Source: an uncultured Schlesneria sp. (lineage in GTDB: Bacteria > Planctomycetota > Planctomycetia > Planctomycetales > Planctomycetaceae). From it: a DNA stretch of 64,000 bases. Under the pieces are notes generated by a model. It was not told the origin of the DNA, made no database searches, and saw only the letters and a list, made by a program, of their open reading frames with translations. The stretch is from the NCBI GenBank assembly GCA_903899985.1, contig CAIULL010000070.1, positions 80,101 through 144,100 on the forward strand, read 5' to 3'. The position numbers were made by a program, and so were the translations under genes. Shown here piece by piece: positions 11,121 through 20,800 of the stretch (the first letter of the stretch is position 1; every line of letters begins with the position of its first letter).

Positions 11121-11232
11121 AGCGACAATTTGTACGAAAACTTATCGGTTTTTGCCGCGCGTTGTGGCAATCACCTTTGACGCGTTCTGCTTGCAATCTT
11201 TCGTAGCTTAGATTTTTGGATCGCGGGCCCAA

Positions 11233-14200
11233 ATGGAACACGACATCGTTTCCGATTCTGCAACTTCGCCCCTGAACGAACAGGATCTGCGGCTCATCGC
11301 CGCAGTAAAGGGTGCGTTTCAAATTTCCTGGCAGAAAAATCAATCTCCTGACATTGAAGAGTACTTAAAGAAATGTCCGGAACCGCTAAGGCCGGCGGCT
11401 CTGGCTGAGTTAATGACTCTGGATATCGGGTTTCGCCGGGCTGCGGGTGCGGCCTGTTCGCTGACGGATTATACGACGAGATTTCCTGGATATCTCGAAA
11501 CGGTTTCAAAGCTGTTTGATCAGTTACAGTCGTCAGACACGCAACCAACTTGTGAAGCGACCTTAATTGAGGCGAGTTCAGCAGTGGACGACGATGTTCC
11601 GTTGAATAAAAATCCGGAAGGTCACAAGCGGAAATCAGACGGTTCAGACGATTTGAAGGAAGTCCCCAAACAATTTGGCCGCTACCGAATTCTGAGTGAG
11701 CTTGGCCGTGGTGGTATGGGAGCCGTGTTTCTGGCCCTTGACGGAGAACTCGATCGAAAAGTCGCTCTCAAGATCCCATTCTTTAAGGAAGATGACGAGA
11801 AGGAAGCGGTCCAGCGATTCTATCGCGAGGCGAAAGCCATGGCGGTTGTTCAGCACGCCAACTTGTGTCCTGTGTTTGATGTGGGCCGGTTTGGAGAGTG
11901 GCACTTCCTGACGATGGCGTTCATTGACGGCCAGCCACTTTCGAATATGTTGAAAGATTCGAATTTCCTTTCCGTGACCCAGGCCGCCACACTGATGAAG
12001 ACTGTTGCGGTCGCGGTGCAGAAAGCGCACGAAGCAGGGATCGTGCATCGCGACTTGAAGCCCGCCAATATCATGCTGACGAAGGATGGTGATCCGATCA
12101 TCATGGACTTTGGATTGGCCCGTCGAAAGTCAACCGGCGAAGCCGACTTGACTCAAACTGGTGCCGTCTTTGGAAGTCCAGCCTATATGGCTCCCGAGCA
12201 GGTTGAGGCCAGGCACGATGAAATTGGACCGGCCACCGACGTTTACGCGCTGGGAGTCATTCTGTATCAGATGGTCACGGGCCACCGGCCATTTCAAGGT
12301 TCGGTGGCGTCGATTTTTGGACAAATCGTCTCAAACGTGCCCGCCCCCCCTTCGAAATGGCGTCAAGGATTGCCACCCGAGCTTGATGCAATCTGTTTGA
12401 AGGCGCTCGCAAAATCCCCTGCAAACCGGCATGCCTCAGCAGCAAAGTTTGCCGAGGAATTGTCGTATCTGGTGAATCCCGCCGGCAGTGATGTGAAGAC
12501 CATTTCTTATCATACTCGTCCCGATGTCGAATCCGCCGCCGGGGCAGAAGCTGAAAGTACGTCAAACAACCGTTCACGACGTGATGCGGAGTTACGACAG
12601 GTGACCGTTGCCGTTTTCAACTATGAAAGCGACGGCGACGAAGGCTCGATTAGCATGAACCGGGCGTCGATGTCTTCCCAGTCGGAAATGTTGCATGAGC
12701 AGTCTCAGTCGTTTGCCGCGTTCGTGACGGAACAGGCCGCAGAACTCGGCGGTGTGACGGTGCAGGGAACCGGACAGGAAGTCCTCACCTGCTTTGGGTT
12801 TCCTCAGGCGTTCGAAGATGCCCCGCATCGCGCGATTCGAGCAGCACTGCAAGTCATGCGGAAGCTCGCCGTGGCAGATCCCAAGGGGGTGAAACTACCT
12901 CCTGCAAGTCAGGTGTGGGTGGTTTTACATTCGGGTGAGGCCGTCGCAGAGGTCTCTGAGGGTTCACAAGGGCCGAGTGTTTCATTAGTGGGTGAAGCCC
13001 GTAACACGGCGCTTCGGTTGAGTGCCATTGTTGAACCGGGAACGGTTGTGGTCAGTACGGCGACCCACGCACGCGTGGCGCTGTACTTCGAGTGCGAATC
13101 ATTGGGAACGCAGCGGGTCCGCGGAATTTCTCAGCCCGTTGAACTTTTCAAAGTCAATAAAGAAGCCGCCTCGCGAAATCGAGTCGAGCTGGTCGATCCG
13201 GGTAATTTATCTCCGCTGGTTGGACGTAATACCGAGCTTGCGATTCTGAAGGATCGTTGGGAACAGGCTCAAGATAGTCTGGGTCAGATTGTCCTTTTGA
13301 TTGGTGACGCAGGGCTCGGCAAGTCGCGGTTGATCCGCGAGTTGCGGGAACACGTCATTGATTCGGATACGGAAGACGCCGCCGTGATCGAATGGCGATG
13401 TGCTCAGCATCAGCAAGGAACAAGCTTTTTTCCCGTCATCGAATTTCTCACGCGGTTGTTTGACTTCGAGAATCTTTCCGCAGCAGATCGGTTAGAAACC
13501 GTTGTTCGCTACCTGCGCGAGTGGAAAATCGAATCGGCGGAAAACGTCGCATTACTTTGCGGGCTGCTCGGCGTTGCCACCGATAGCCGTTTTCCCGCTC
13601 TCGCCTTGCCGCCGCAAAAAGTAAAGGAACGGACAGAAAAGTTGCTGCTTCAGTGGTTGAAGCAGATGGTTGAGATCAGCCCGATGTTGTTCATCGTTGA
13701 AGACTTGCACTGGCTCGATCCCTCGACCCTGGAATTACTCGAAAAGCATGTATCGGAATTCGAGACCGGTCGCATGCTCAGCATCCTGACTTTCCGTCCG
13801 GAATTCGAGACTCCGTGGAAAAGCAAACCACATCAAACGCAGATCGCTTTGAGTCGTCTGACCAAGCGGCAAATCGGCGAAATGATGCGGAAAAGGACCA
13901 AGCGCAGCGATATTCCAGAGCCAATCCTGCAACAGGTCATCGAACGTACCGACGGGATTCCGTTGTTTGTCGAAGAATTTACCGTCGTCATCCTGGAGTC
14001 GGGAATCCTGGATCGTCCGGATATCAATGAGGAAAACTCGTCCCTCTTGAACGTCATCCCGGCGACACTCCGCGATTTGCTGCTGTCTCGACTCGATCGC
14101 ATGGCCGCCGATCGTGAAGTTATTCAGCTTGCCTCAACAATCGGGCGAGAATTCAGCTTCAGTCTGTTGTCGGCCGCTTGTACCTTGCCGGAAAACCAGT

Positions 14201-15729
14201 TGCTGGGCGAGCTTGATAAATTACTGTCTGCAGGGATTCTCTTTAAAAAGGGAGAAGGCTCAGATGCGAGTTACATCTTCAACCATGCGCTGCTGCAAGA
14301 CGCGGCCTATCGCTCGATGCTCACCAAGCGACGGCAATCGTGTCATCAGAATATCGCCCAAGCCCTGGAATTGCATTTCACAGACATTGTCCATGCTCAA
14401 CCCGCTCTGCTCGCACATCATTACACCGAGGCGGGCATTACTGAAAAAGCGATTGACTACTGGATGAAGGCGGGACAGAAGTCGCAGGAACAGTCGGCGA
14501 ACATTGAGGCCATCCAGCATTTCGAAAAGGGACTGGCCCAGACAATGCTGCTGCCGGAATCGTCGGAACGCGACGTCCTGGAATTGAATTTGAAGTTGCC
14601 ACTTACCGGAGCCCTCATGGCGGTGCAGGGTTACGCGGCGAAGGAGGTCGAACCCGTTCAGAATCGGTGCATCGAGATCTGTCGCCAGCTTGGCGAGGGG
14701 TCACCGTTGTTTCTGGTCATGTTCACAAACTGGGAATGGCTGTTTATTCGCGGTCGGTTCGCCGATTGCTTCCGGCGCTGTGACGAACTTCTTGCTCTGG
14801 CCAAGGAGAAACAAGGCCCTGGAATGATGGGTGAAGCACGGTGGGCACTGACCTGTACGTCGTTTTACGCAGGGGACTTCGCTTCGGCACACGATCATGC
14901 AGTGATCGGATCGCAAAATCATCACCGTGAAGCGAGCATCGAATTTGCGAAAATCACGCAGCAGAACAGCGGGTCGTTGAACCTGATATTTCTTGGCTCG
15001 TCCCTTTGGCAATTGGGTTTTGCCGATCAGGGCCTTTCCTGGTCGCTGAAAGCTCTCGACCTGACTCTGGATTTGAAACACGCTTTCACCGAAGCGATGA
15101 TTTACTGGCAAATTGCTCAAGTCTACGATTTTGCTGGAATGGGGGATAAGACGATCGAATACGGCGAGCGTTGTATGAAGATCGCTGACGAGCAAGGATT
15201 CGTTTTCTGGGCGGCACTTGGAACCGCTTGTGTCGGTGTTGGTCTTAAGCATCTTGGCCGTTACGACGAGGCGATCGAGGCACTGCAAAAGGCACTCGTA
15301 CAAGTCGAAGCCACCGGGTCATTTATTCTGTTTACTAAGTACCGTGCACATCTAGCAGATTCGTTATGGCAATCAGGGCAACGTGATGCGGCAGTCAAGC
15401 AACTTGATCAGGCGTTCGCTGATCAAAGCGGGGGTGAGCTGTTTATGCACTCCGAGTTGCTACGGATTCGCGGGGACTTCCAGTTTGATAAAGGTGATCT
15501 GGATGCAGCCGAGGCGACGTATGGCGAATCGCTGGCGGTCGCCAGAAAGCAAAGCGCGAAGTTTTACGAGCTCAGGACGATGGTGCATCTCTGTCGAATC
15601 TGGCAGAAGCGAGGTGACATCGGCGGACTGAAGCAGAATCTGGAGCCGCTTTACAACTGGTTTACAGAAGGCTTTGAAATGCCCGATCTGAAAGCGGCCA
15701 GGAAACTGCTCGAAGGACTTTCCACTTAG
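11233..15729 (+). CDS. Ser/Thr protein kinase fused to pseudo-adenylate-cyclase, AAA ATPase and TPR domains (copy 2)
   Basis: This 1498-residue paralogue of the kinase at 5013 has identical domain order. The kinase begins at residue 148 (FGRYRIL), with HRDLKPAN and DFGLA intact and Walker A at the same residue number (691-698). The cyclase-like region again lacks both metal-binding aspartates (VAVFNYE; GTGQEVL). The kinase, cyclase-like and ATPase parts are very close to copy 1, including long identical DNA stretches around the HRD motif. The C-terminal TPR part from about residue 1115 is only weakly similar, so the likely sensing or partner-binding surface has diverged. ATG at 11233 is the start. 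The gene ends convergently with the P450 gene. Confidence 0.88.
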   Translation: MEHDIVSDSATSPLNEQDLRLIAAVKGAFQISWQKNQSPDIEEYLKKCPEPLRPAALAELMTLDIGFRRAAGAACSLTDYTTRFPGYLETVSKLFDQLQSSDTQPTCEATLIEASSAVDDDVPLNKNPEGHKRKSDGSDDLKEVPKQFGRYRILSELGRGGMGAVFLALDGELDRKVALKIPFFKEDDEKEAVQRFYREAKAMAVVQHANLCPVFDVGRFGEWHFLTMAFIDGQPLSNMLKDSNFLSVTQAATLMKTVAVAVQKAHEAGIVHRDLKPANIMLTKDGDPIIMDFGLARRKSTGEADLTQTGAVFGSPAYMAPEQVEARHDEIGPATDVYALGVILYQMVTGHRPFQGSVASIFGQIVSNVPAPPSKWRQGLPPELDAICLKALAKSPANRHASAAKFAEELSYLVNPAGSDVKTISYHTRPDVESAAGAEAESTSNNRSRRDAELRQVTVAVFNYESDGDEGSISMNRASMSSQSEMLHEQSQSFAAFVTEQAAELGGVTVQGTGQEVLTCFGFPQAFEDAPHRAIRAALQVMRKLAVADPKGVKLPPASQVWVVLHSGEAVAEVSEGSQGPSVSLVGEARNTALRLSAIVEPGTVVVSTATHARVALYFECESLGTQRVRGISQPVELFKVNKEAASRNRVELVDPGNLSPLVGRNTELAILKDRWEQAQDSLGQIVLLIGDAGLGKSRLIRELREHVIDSDTEDAAVIEWRCAQHQQGTSFFPVIEFLTRLFDFENLSAADRLETVVRYLREWKIESAENVALLCGLLGVATDSRFPALALPPQKVKERTEKLLLQWLKQMVEISPMLFIVEDLHWLDPSTLELLEKHVSEFETGRMLSILTFRPEFETPWKSKPHQTQIALSRLTKRQIGEMMRKRTKRSDIPEPILQQVIERTDGIPLFVEEFTVVILESGILDRPDINEENSSLLNVIPATLRDLLLSRLDRMAADREVIQLASTIGREFSFSLLSAACTLPENQLLGELDKLLSAGILFKKGEGSDASYIFNHALLQDAAYRSMLTKRRQSCHQNIAQALELHFTDIVHAQPALLAHHYTEAGITEKAIDYWMKAGQKSQEQSANIEAIQHFEKGLAQTMLLPESSERDVLELNLKLPLTGALMAVQGYAAKEVEPVQNRCIEICRQLGEGSPLFLVMFTNWEWLFIRGRFADCFRRCDELLALAKEKQGPGMMGEARWALTCTSFYAGDFASAHDHAVIGSQNHHREASIEFAKITQQNSGSLNLIFLGSSLWQLGFADQGLSWSLKALDLTLDLKHAFTEAMIYWQIAQVYDFAGMGDKTIEYGERCMKIADEQGFVFWAALGTACVGVGLKHLGRYDEAIEALQKALVQVEATGSFILFTKYRAHLADSLWQSGQRDAAVKQLDQAFADQSGGELFMHSELLRIRGDFQFDKGDLDAAEATYGESLAVARKQSAKFYELRTMVHLCRIWQKRGDIGGLKQNLEPLYNWFTEGFEMPDLKAARKLLEGLST

Positions 15730-15869
15730 TTGATCCCTCGTACGGCACGCCGTGAAGGATTCTCTTCGGGACGACGTGGTGTTCGCAGGATGCTCGTTTC
15801 TCCTGATGCCGAAGGTATTCAGGCGAATCGCCGGTGGCCCAGCGAAGACTGGATCGATCGCTTCGACGA

Positions 15870-15897
15870 TTCTGGAATCCCCGCAGGGATTCCAGAA
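15870..15897. repeat. Perfect inverted repeat between convergent genes
   Basis: TTCTGGAATCCC and GGGATTCCAGAA form a perfect 12-bp stem around a CGCA loop, in the 354-bp gap between kinase copy 2 (plus) and the P450 gene (minus). About 55 bp further on, GATCCC/GGGATC pairs form weaker hairpins. There is no T-tract on either strand, so it may be a Rho-assisted stop, a transcript-stabilising structure or a dispersed repeat. Nothing else recognisable lies in 15730-16083. Confidence 0.5.
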
Positions 15898-16083
15898 CTA
15901 TCTGTCGATTTGGTGTCGTTTCAACAATATCGTTATCGGGCAGGATTTGATCCCGCTGGGATCGATCGGATCCCGCGACTTCGGCACCTGTGGTGTCACT
16001 AACGCTTCGTCACCGGCTATTCGCGGTGTCGTTTCATATAGAACACAAGGTGTGGAACCCGTGTTTTCTCGCAGAAGAATTAT

Positions 16084-17478
16084 TCACGGTTTCGCCTGGT
16101 GCGGTACAAGCTTGGCCTTCAATTCTTTTGTTTCGACGACTCCACAGTGAAGGCTCGGTTTAAACGATCCGCTTGTCTTGACGTAGACCTTTGAGAGCAT
16201 CGATGCCAGGACAATCTTCATGGAGAACATGGCGATTTTCCACCCCACGCACATACGTGGCCCTCGCCCGAAGGGGAAGAAATAGTCGCTTCCAATCGGA
16301 TTCGCTTCAACCCCCCCATTGGCCCATCGTTCAGGATCAAATTGATCTGGATTCTTCCAATGGTTTGCTGACCTTTGAACGGCATTCGCGACAATCATCA
16401 CGGCCGTATTTGGTGGAATTTCCCGGCCTCCCAGTGTCGTTGATCTGTCTTTGCGCACATTGCGCCCGAAAACCTGGACAGGAGGAATCAGCCGCAGCGA
16501 CTCACGTAAAACGTGATCCAGAAAAGAGGATTCTCCGATCGAAGACATGTCATAATCGGGCTTGTGCCGTCTCATCTCTGCCAGTTCGCCGTAGAGTTTC
16601 TTTTCAATCTCAGGATTCTCGTTGAGCAGGTGAAAAGTGTTGACGATCCCCGCGGCTGACGAAACGTCGCCGCCGACGTGAAATTCACTCAGGAAGTCGA
16701 CAAGCTGTTCGTCCGGAATATCTGATCCCTGCCTCAAGAAAATGCTCAGCAGATCGTTGGCATTCGGGTCAGGATTCTGTCGGGCCTCTTTGACGATTTT
16801 GTCATACGAGCCATAGTGAGCGGCCATAGCGCTGTGAAACGATGGTTGAAGAGGCGGAATCAACAGTGCCTGAGGGGTCGCCATGCGTCGCGTCGCCACC
16901 ACGGTCATTGTGTAGTAATTCTCGTAACCACCCGCATGGAACTTGGGGCCGCATACGATGCTGTTGAAGACATCGAAGAAGACCCGCTGAATCTTGTCGA
17001 GGATTTCGATTTCACCGACGGTCTCAAGCATCTTCGACAGGTGCTGGTCAACCACGGATTTGATGAGGGAAAACTGGGACTCCAACCAGGCGTCCAATCC
17101 GTCGATCAGACACGGATGGGAATGAGGCTTCCTCAAGTTATTCCATTCTGGCGAATTCAGGTTGAAAACGGTGTTACGCAACACCGGCCTGAGGGCTTTG
17201 ATTGGATAATCCTTGTAGTAATCATCGGCTTTATCAATCAAAACGTCGCGAATCAGATTCGGATCGTTAAGGATGAGTGTTGGCTCACTGCCAAGCCAGC
17301 ACAACGTCATGCCACCGTATTTTTTTTCGTAATCCGCAAAAACTTCCCACGGATTTCGCGTTGCGAATTCACCCATGTTACCAATCGGGAAAACCGGCGT
17401 CGGGCCGGGAATTCCCTCAAATTTTTTCATCAAAGACCCGTATCGAATCCGGAACAACGTGTCAAAAATTCCTGCCAT
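16084..17478 (-). CDS. Cytochrome P450
   Basis: This is a full-length 464-residue P450. The haem-binding loop is FGRGPRMCVG with the axial cysteine C410. The K-helix ExxR is ESLR (E326, R329), and the later PERW motif is present. The I-helix reads FHVGGDVSSAAG (267-278): the acid expected one residue before the threonine/serine is displaced, so the usual acid-alcohol pair for oxygen activation is not canonical. No N-terminal membrane anchor is evident, so the protein should be soluble. The substrate is unknown. No ferredoxin or reductase gene is adjacent, so the electron donor must be encoded elsewhere. The gene is convergent with kinase copy 2 and divergent from the large repeat protein. Confidence 0.9.
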   Translation of the reverse strand: MAGIFDTLFRIRYGSLMKKFEGIPGPTPVFPIGNMGEFATRNPWEVFADYEKKYGGMTLCWLGSEPTLILNDPNLIRDVLIDKADDYYKDYPIKALRPVLRNTVFNLNSPEWNNLRKPHSHPCLIDGLDAWLESQFSLIKSVVDQHLSKMLETVGEIEILDKIQRVFFDVFNSIVCGPKFHAGGYENYYTMTVVATRRMATPQALLIPPLQPSFHSAMAAHYGSYDKIVKEARQNPDPNANDLLSIFLRQGSDIPDEQLVDFLSEFHVGGDVSSAAGIVNTFHLLNENPEIEKKLYGELAEMRRHKPDYDMSSIGESSFLDHVLRESLRLIPPVQVFGRNVRKDRSTTLGGREIPPNTAVMIVANAVQRSANHWKNPDQFDPERWANGGVEANPIGSDYFFPFGRGPRMCVGWKIAMFSMKIVLASMLSKVYVKTSGSFKPSLHCGVVETKELKAKLVPHQAKP

Positions 17479-17865
17479 AAATCATATCACCTTGCTGGAA
17501 TTGAAATGCCGGGCCGGACTGGAGTCATGACGATTGAAGGGATCTATAAACACGAATGACAATTCGCCCTTCCATTCAATTTCGACATCTTTGCGGAATT
17601 GAGGAAGGACCGTGATTGTGAAATAAAACCCGACTGGAACGCCGCAAAAAGAGTATCAAACACTGATCGACACTTCAATCAGCGATGCAAAATCACTCTT
17701 TTCTTAAGGTTCACCCAATGATCGCTGGCTGGTCCATTTCAGCGAGTTTCCGAAAAAAACAGGAAAAACTCGAATTGCATCTCTGATTCGCGAGACCCAT
17801 ACTACTTATCGAGTGTTTCATTTCGGGGAATTCATTTCGCGTTGGTATTTGGGCAGGAGGTTGTG
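17479..17865. other. Divergent intergenic region, P450 / repeat protein
   Basis: This 387-bp stretch separates the divergent P450 and DUF4175-like genes and must hold both promoters. The only clear signal is AGGAGG at 17855-17860, a ribosome binding site five bases before the ATG at 17866. I see no strong -35/-10 pair, palindrome or small gene. Confidence 0.5.
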
Positions 17866-20800
17866 ATGTCGACCGCTCCGACAGGAATTCCGCCGCTGAT
17901 TGAACGCCAACTACTGGCCCTGGACAAGCAGATTCGTGATTCGGCGTTTATTCGCGGGTCGGGCCGTCTGGTGCTTTGGGTCTGTCTGTTTCTGGTCGGC
18001 GGCTTTTTTCTCGACGCGTTTCTCGGTCTTAACGGAACCGTTCGCGGATGCCTGCTTGGTACCTGGATCGTTCTCGCCCTGTGGCTGCTATGGCGAGGGG
18101 TGATCCGCCCGGCAATCGCGCCGGTGTCCTTTTCTGCTTTGGCCGCTTTGGTCGAACAACAGTTTCCCGAGTTACGCGAGCGTTTGACCTCGCTCGTTGA
18201 GTTGCGCGGGAATGAGGGGGCCGAATTAGCGCCGGGTGCATCGAAATTGATGCAAGATTTGCTTGCACGTCAAACCGTGAAAGCATTGGACCAGTTTTCT
18301 GTCGATCAAGTCGGTTCTCAGTACGGTCCATTACGGGCGGTGCTCGCGGGAGCGTTTTCGGTCCTGCTTCTGATCGCACCGTTTGCCTGGAATTCTGACG
18401 GCTATGGTCTTTTGTGGAGTCGGTTTTTTGTTCCCTGGGGTAACTACGCGTGGGGTTCGAATCTGGATTTGAAAGTCGTTGAGGGGGATCAGGTGGTTGC
18501 CCGTGGCACAGACGTGCCAGTTCATGTGGTACTGACCGATCGACGCCGTCACCGTGAAATCGATCGAAACAACGTCAAGTCTCTCTGGTTGAACTGGCAT
18601 GACGCAACAAATGCCTCAGACCGCCGCAGGCTTGAGTGGGATGCGGAAAGCGAATCATTCACGACGACACTACCCCATGTTTTGCAAACGGTGACATTCC
18701 ATGTGACGACGGACGGGGCGAGTTCTGGTACGCACCGGATCGATGTGGCTGACCCTCCGGTTGTGACTCAGTTCAAGCTTGAGATTGAACCGGCCGCGTA
18801 TACCGGACTGCCAGCCAAAATACTGACCGGAGTCCCCGGTGAAGTCCACGTTACGGAATTCAGTCGAATTCAATTGCAGGTGGAATTCAACGAGCCGGTT
18901 ATCGAAGCCGAACTGCGGTGGCCGGCTGAATCTCAGGAACAGGTGAATTTGCCTGCCAGGTCAGATCCGAAATCAGTCCAGAAAGTCGCCATCGAGAAAG
19001 CCATACCGATCGAACTGTCCGCAGACCGTCGCTTGGGAATTTTGAATGTCACAGCAAATCTGACGGGACCGTTTGCGGTGCGAGTCAAGAATTCGTTTGG
19101 ACTTCGAAATAACGATCCGTCTCGGTTGTTAATCGTCAAGCCCGATCTCCCGCCGGAAATCAAACTGACCGGCTCCGAAGAACCGGTACTGGCCCGTCCT
19201 GACGACATCGTTGAACAGTCGATCGAGGTGGCAGATGATTTTGGGCTGACCGCGGTGGAGTTGCATGCCGAGTCCTCAACCGGAATGAAGCACGTTGAAC
19301 AGCTGACCGTTGAGCAATTACGTGAGTCGCATGTTTCTCACACGTTCTCGCTGGACCTCGCTCCATTTGCGTTAAAGGGGGGCCAGGTCGTGACGTATCG
19401 AGTGCGTGCCGTCGATAATTGTCCTCAGCCCGTTCCTCATGAGGTTTGGACGTCTCCACGGACGTTGATGATCAATACCAGCCTGAAGCAGCTTCCCGAC
19501 CAGGAACTGGCGGCAGAAGAAAAGAGCCTGGAACAGGAATTGACCAGCCTGAGAACGGAGCTGAATGAATCAAAAGAGGCCCTGGCGAAACTTCATCAGC
19601 AAACCGAACAAGAATCGCTGAACAAGAAACCAGAAACCGACAAAACCGAGCGATTGATCGCGCTGCAAGAAGCGCAAGACAAGCTGATCGAACGGTTGCA
19701 ACAGCTAAGCGATCGCCTGGCTGAGCGTCGCATGACAAAAGATCTGGCACCGCTGGCGGATCGGATCGCCACGGAAGACCTGCAGGTTGCTCAGGACCGG
19801 CTGGATCAGGCGAAGAATCAGGCTGCGCGTGACCAGCTGGAACCAATTTCCCAGGCGATCGACCGGACGGCAGCCGCTGATCGGCAGTTGCAACAGTTGG
19901 AACGTCATCTCAACGAACTTAACAAATTAGAGCAGGACCTCGTCGAATTGACTCGCGTGGCCCAACGTGCCGAGCGGCTTGCTGAGCAGTTGGAAAAGTT
20001 CGAAGCGGAACAGCAGGCTGTTGCAGATCAAGGAGCTCGACAGGCGGAACAGAAGCAGGCCGAAAGAGACGGACAGACCCCTGGTTCTCAGGATCAACAG
20101 GCGTCTGTGAATAAAAAAAATCCTGAAGCAGATTCGCAGGGAACGCGATCACAGCAAACTGAAAATGAAAAGGTCTCAAAACCAAATCAGGAACCCGCAG
20201 ACAATGCGAAGACAGATCCGGCCGCAGCAGAGGCTCTTCAAAAGCTCAAGGACGAAGGGCAGAAGCTGACGGATCAGATGAATGAACTGTTGAAGAAGCA
20301 TCCCGAGCTTTTAGAAGCCGCTCGCCGAGAGCAACAGGATCAGCTTAATCGACTTGCAGATCAGGCGCGTCAGCTCGCGGTGCCGCAGGAGCGACTTGCA
20401 GAGGCATTAAAGCAAGAAGCCGAGAACGCACCTGCCGTTGCTTCGCGACCAGAAAACGAAGTCACGCCCAGTGCCGACGAGACGAACAAGGCGGCCGATA
20501 GGATGGCTGAGACTCAGCCGGGAACTACGCCACAACAGACTGCTGTTCAGAATGCGGACTCGAGAAAACCAGACACAGGTAATGCCGATTCTTCAAAAGT
20601 AGACCCATCGAAAACCGATGCACCGCAGCCGGCGAAATCGGATATGCCGAAGTCTGAAGGGGAAGCCAAGGACGGGTCGAAGTCCGACTCAAAGGATCGC
20701 AATTCCTCGCAGGCGGACGAATCGCAATCGGATGCACAAAAACCAGCGAATGCAGCCGCAATGAAAGCCGATGCTTCGAAGGCAGATGCATCGAAGCCAG

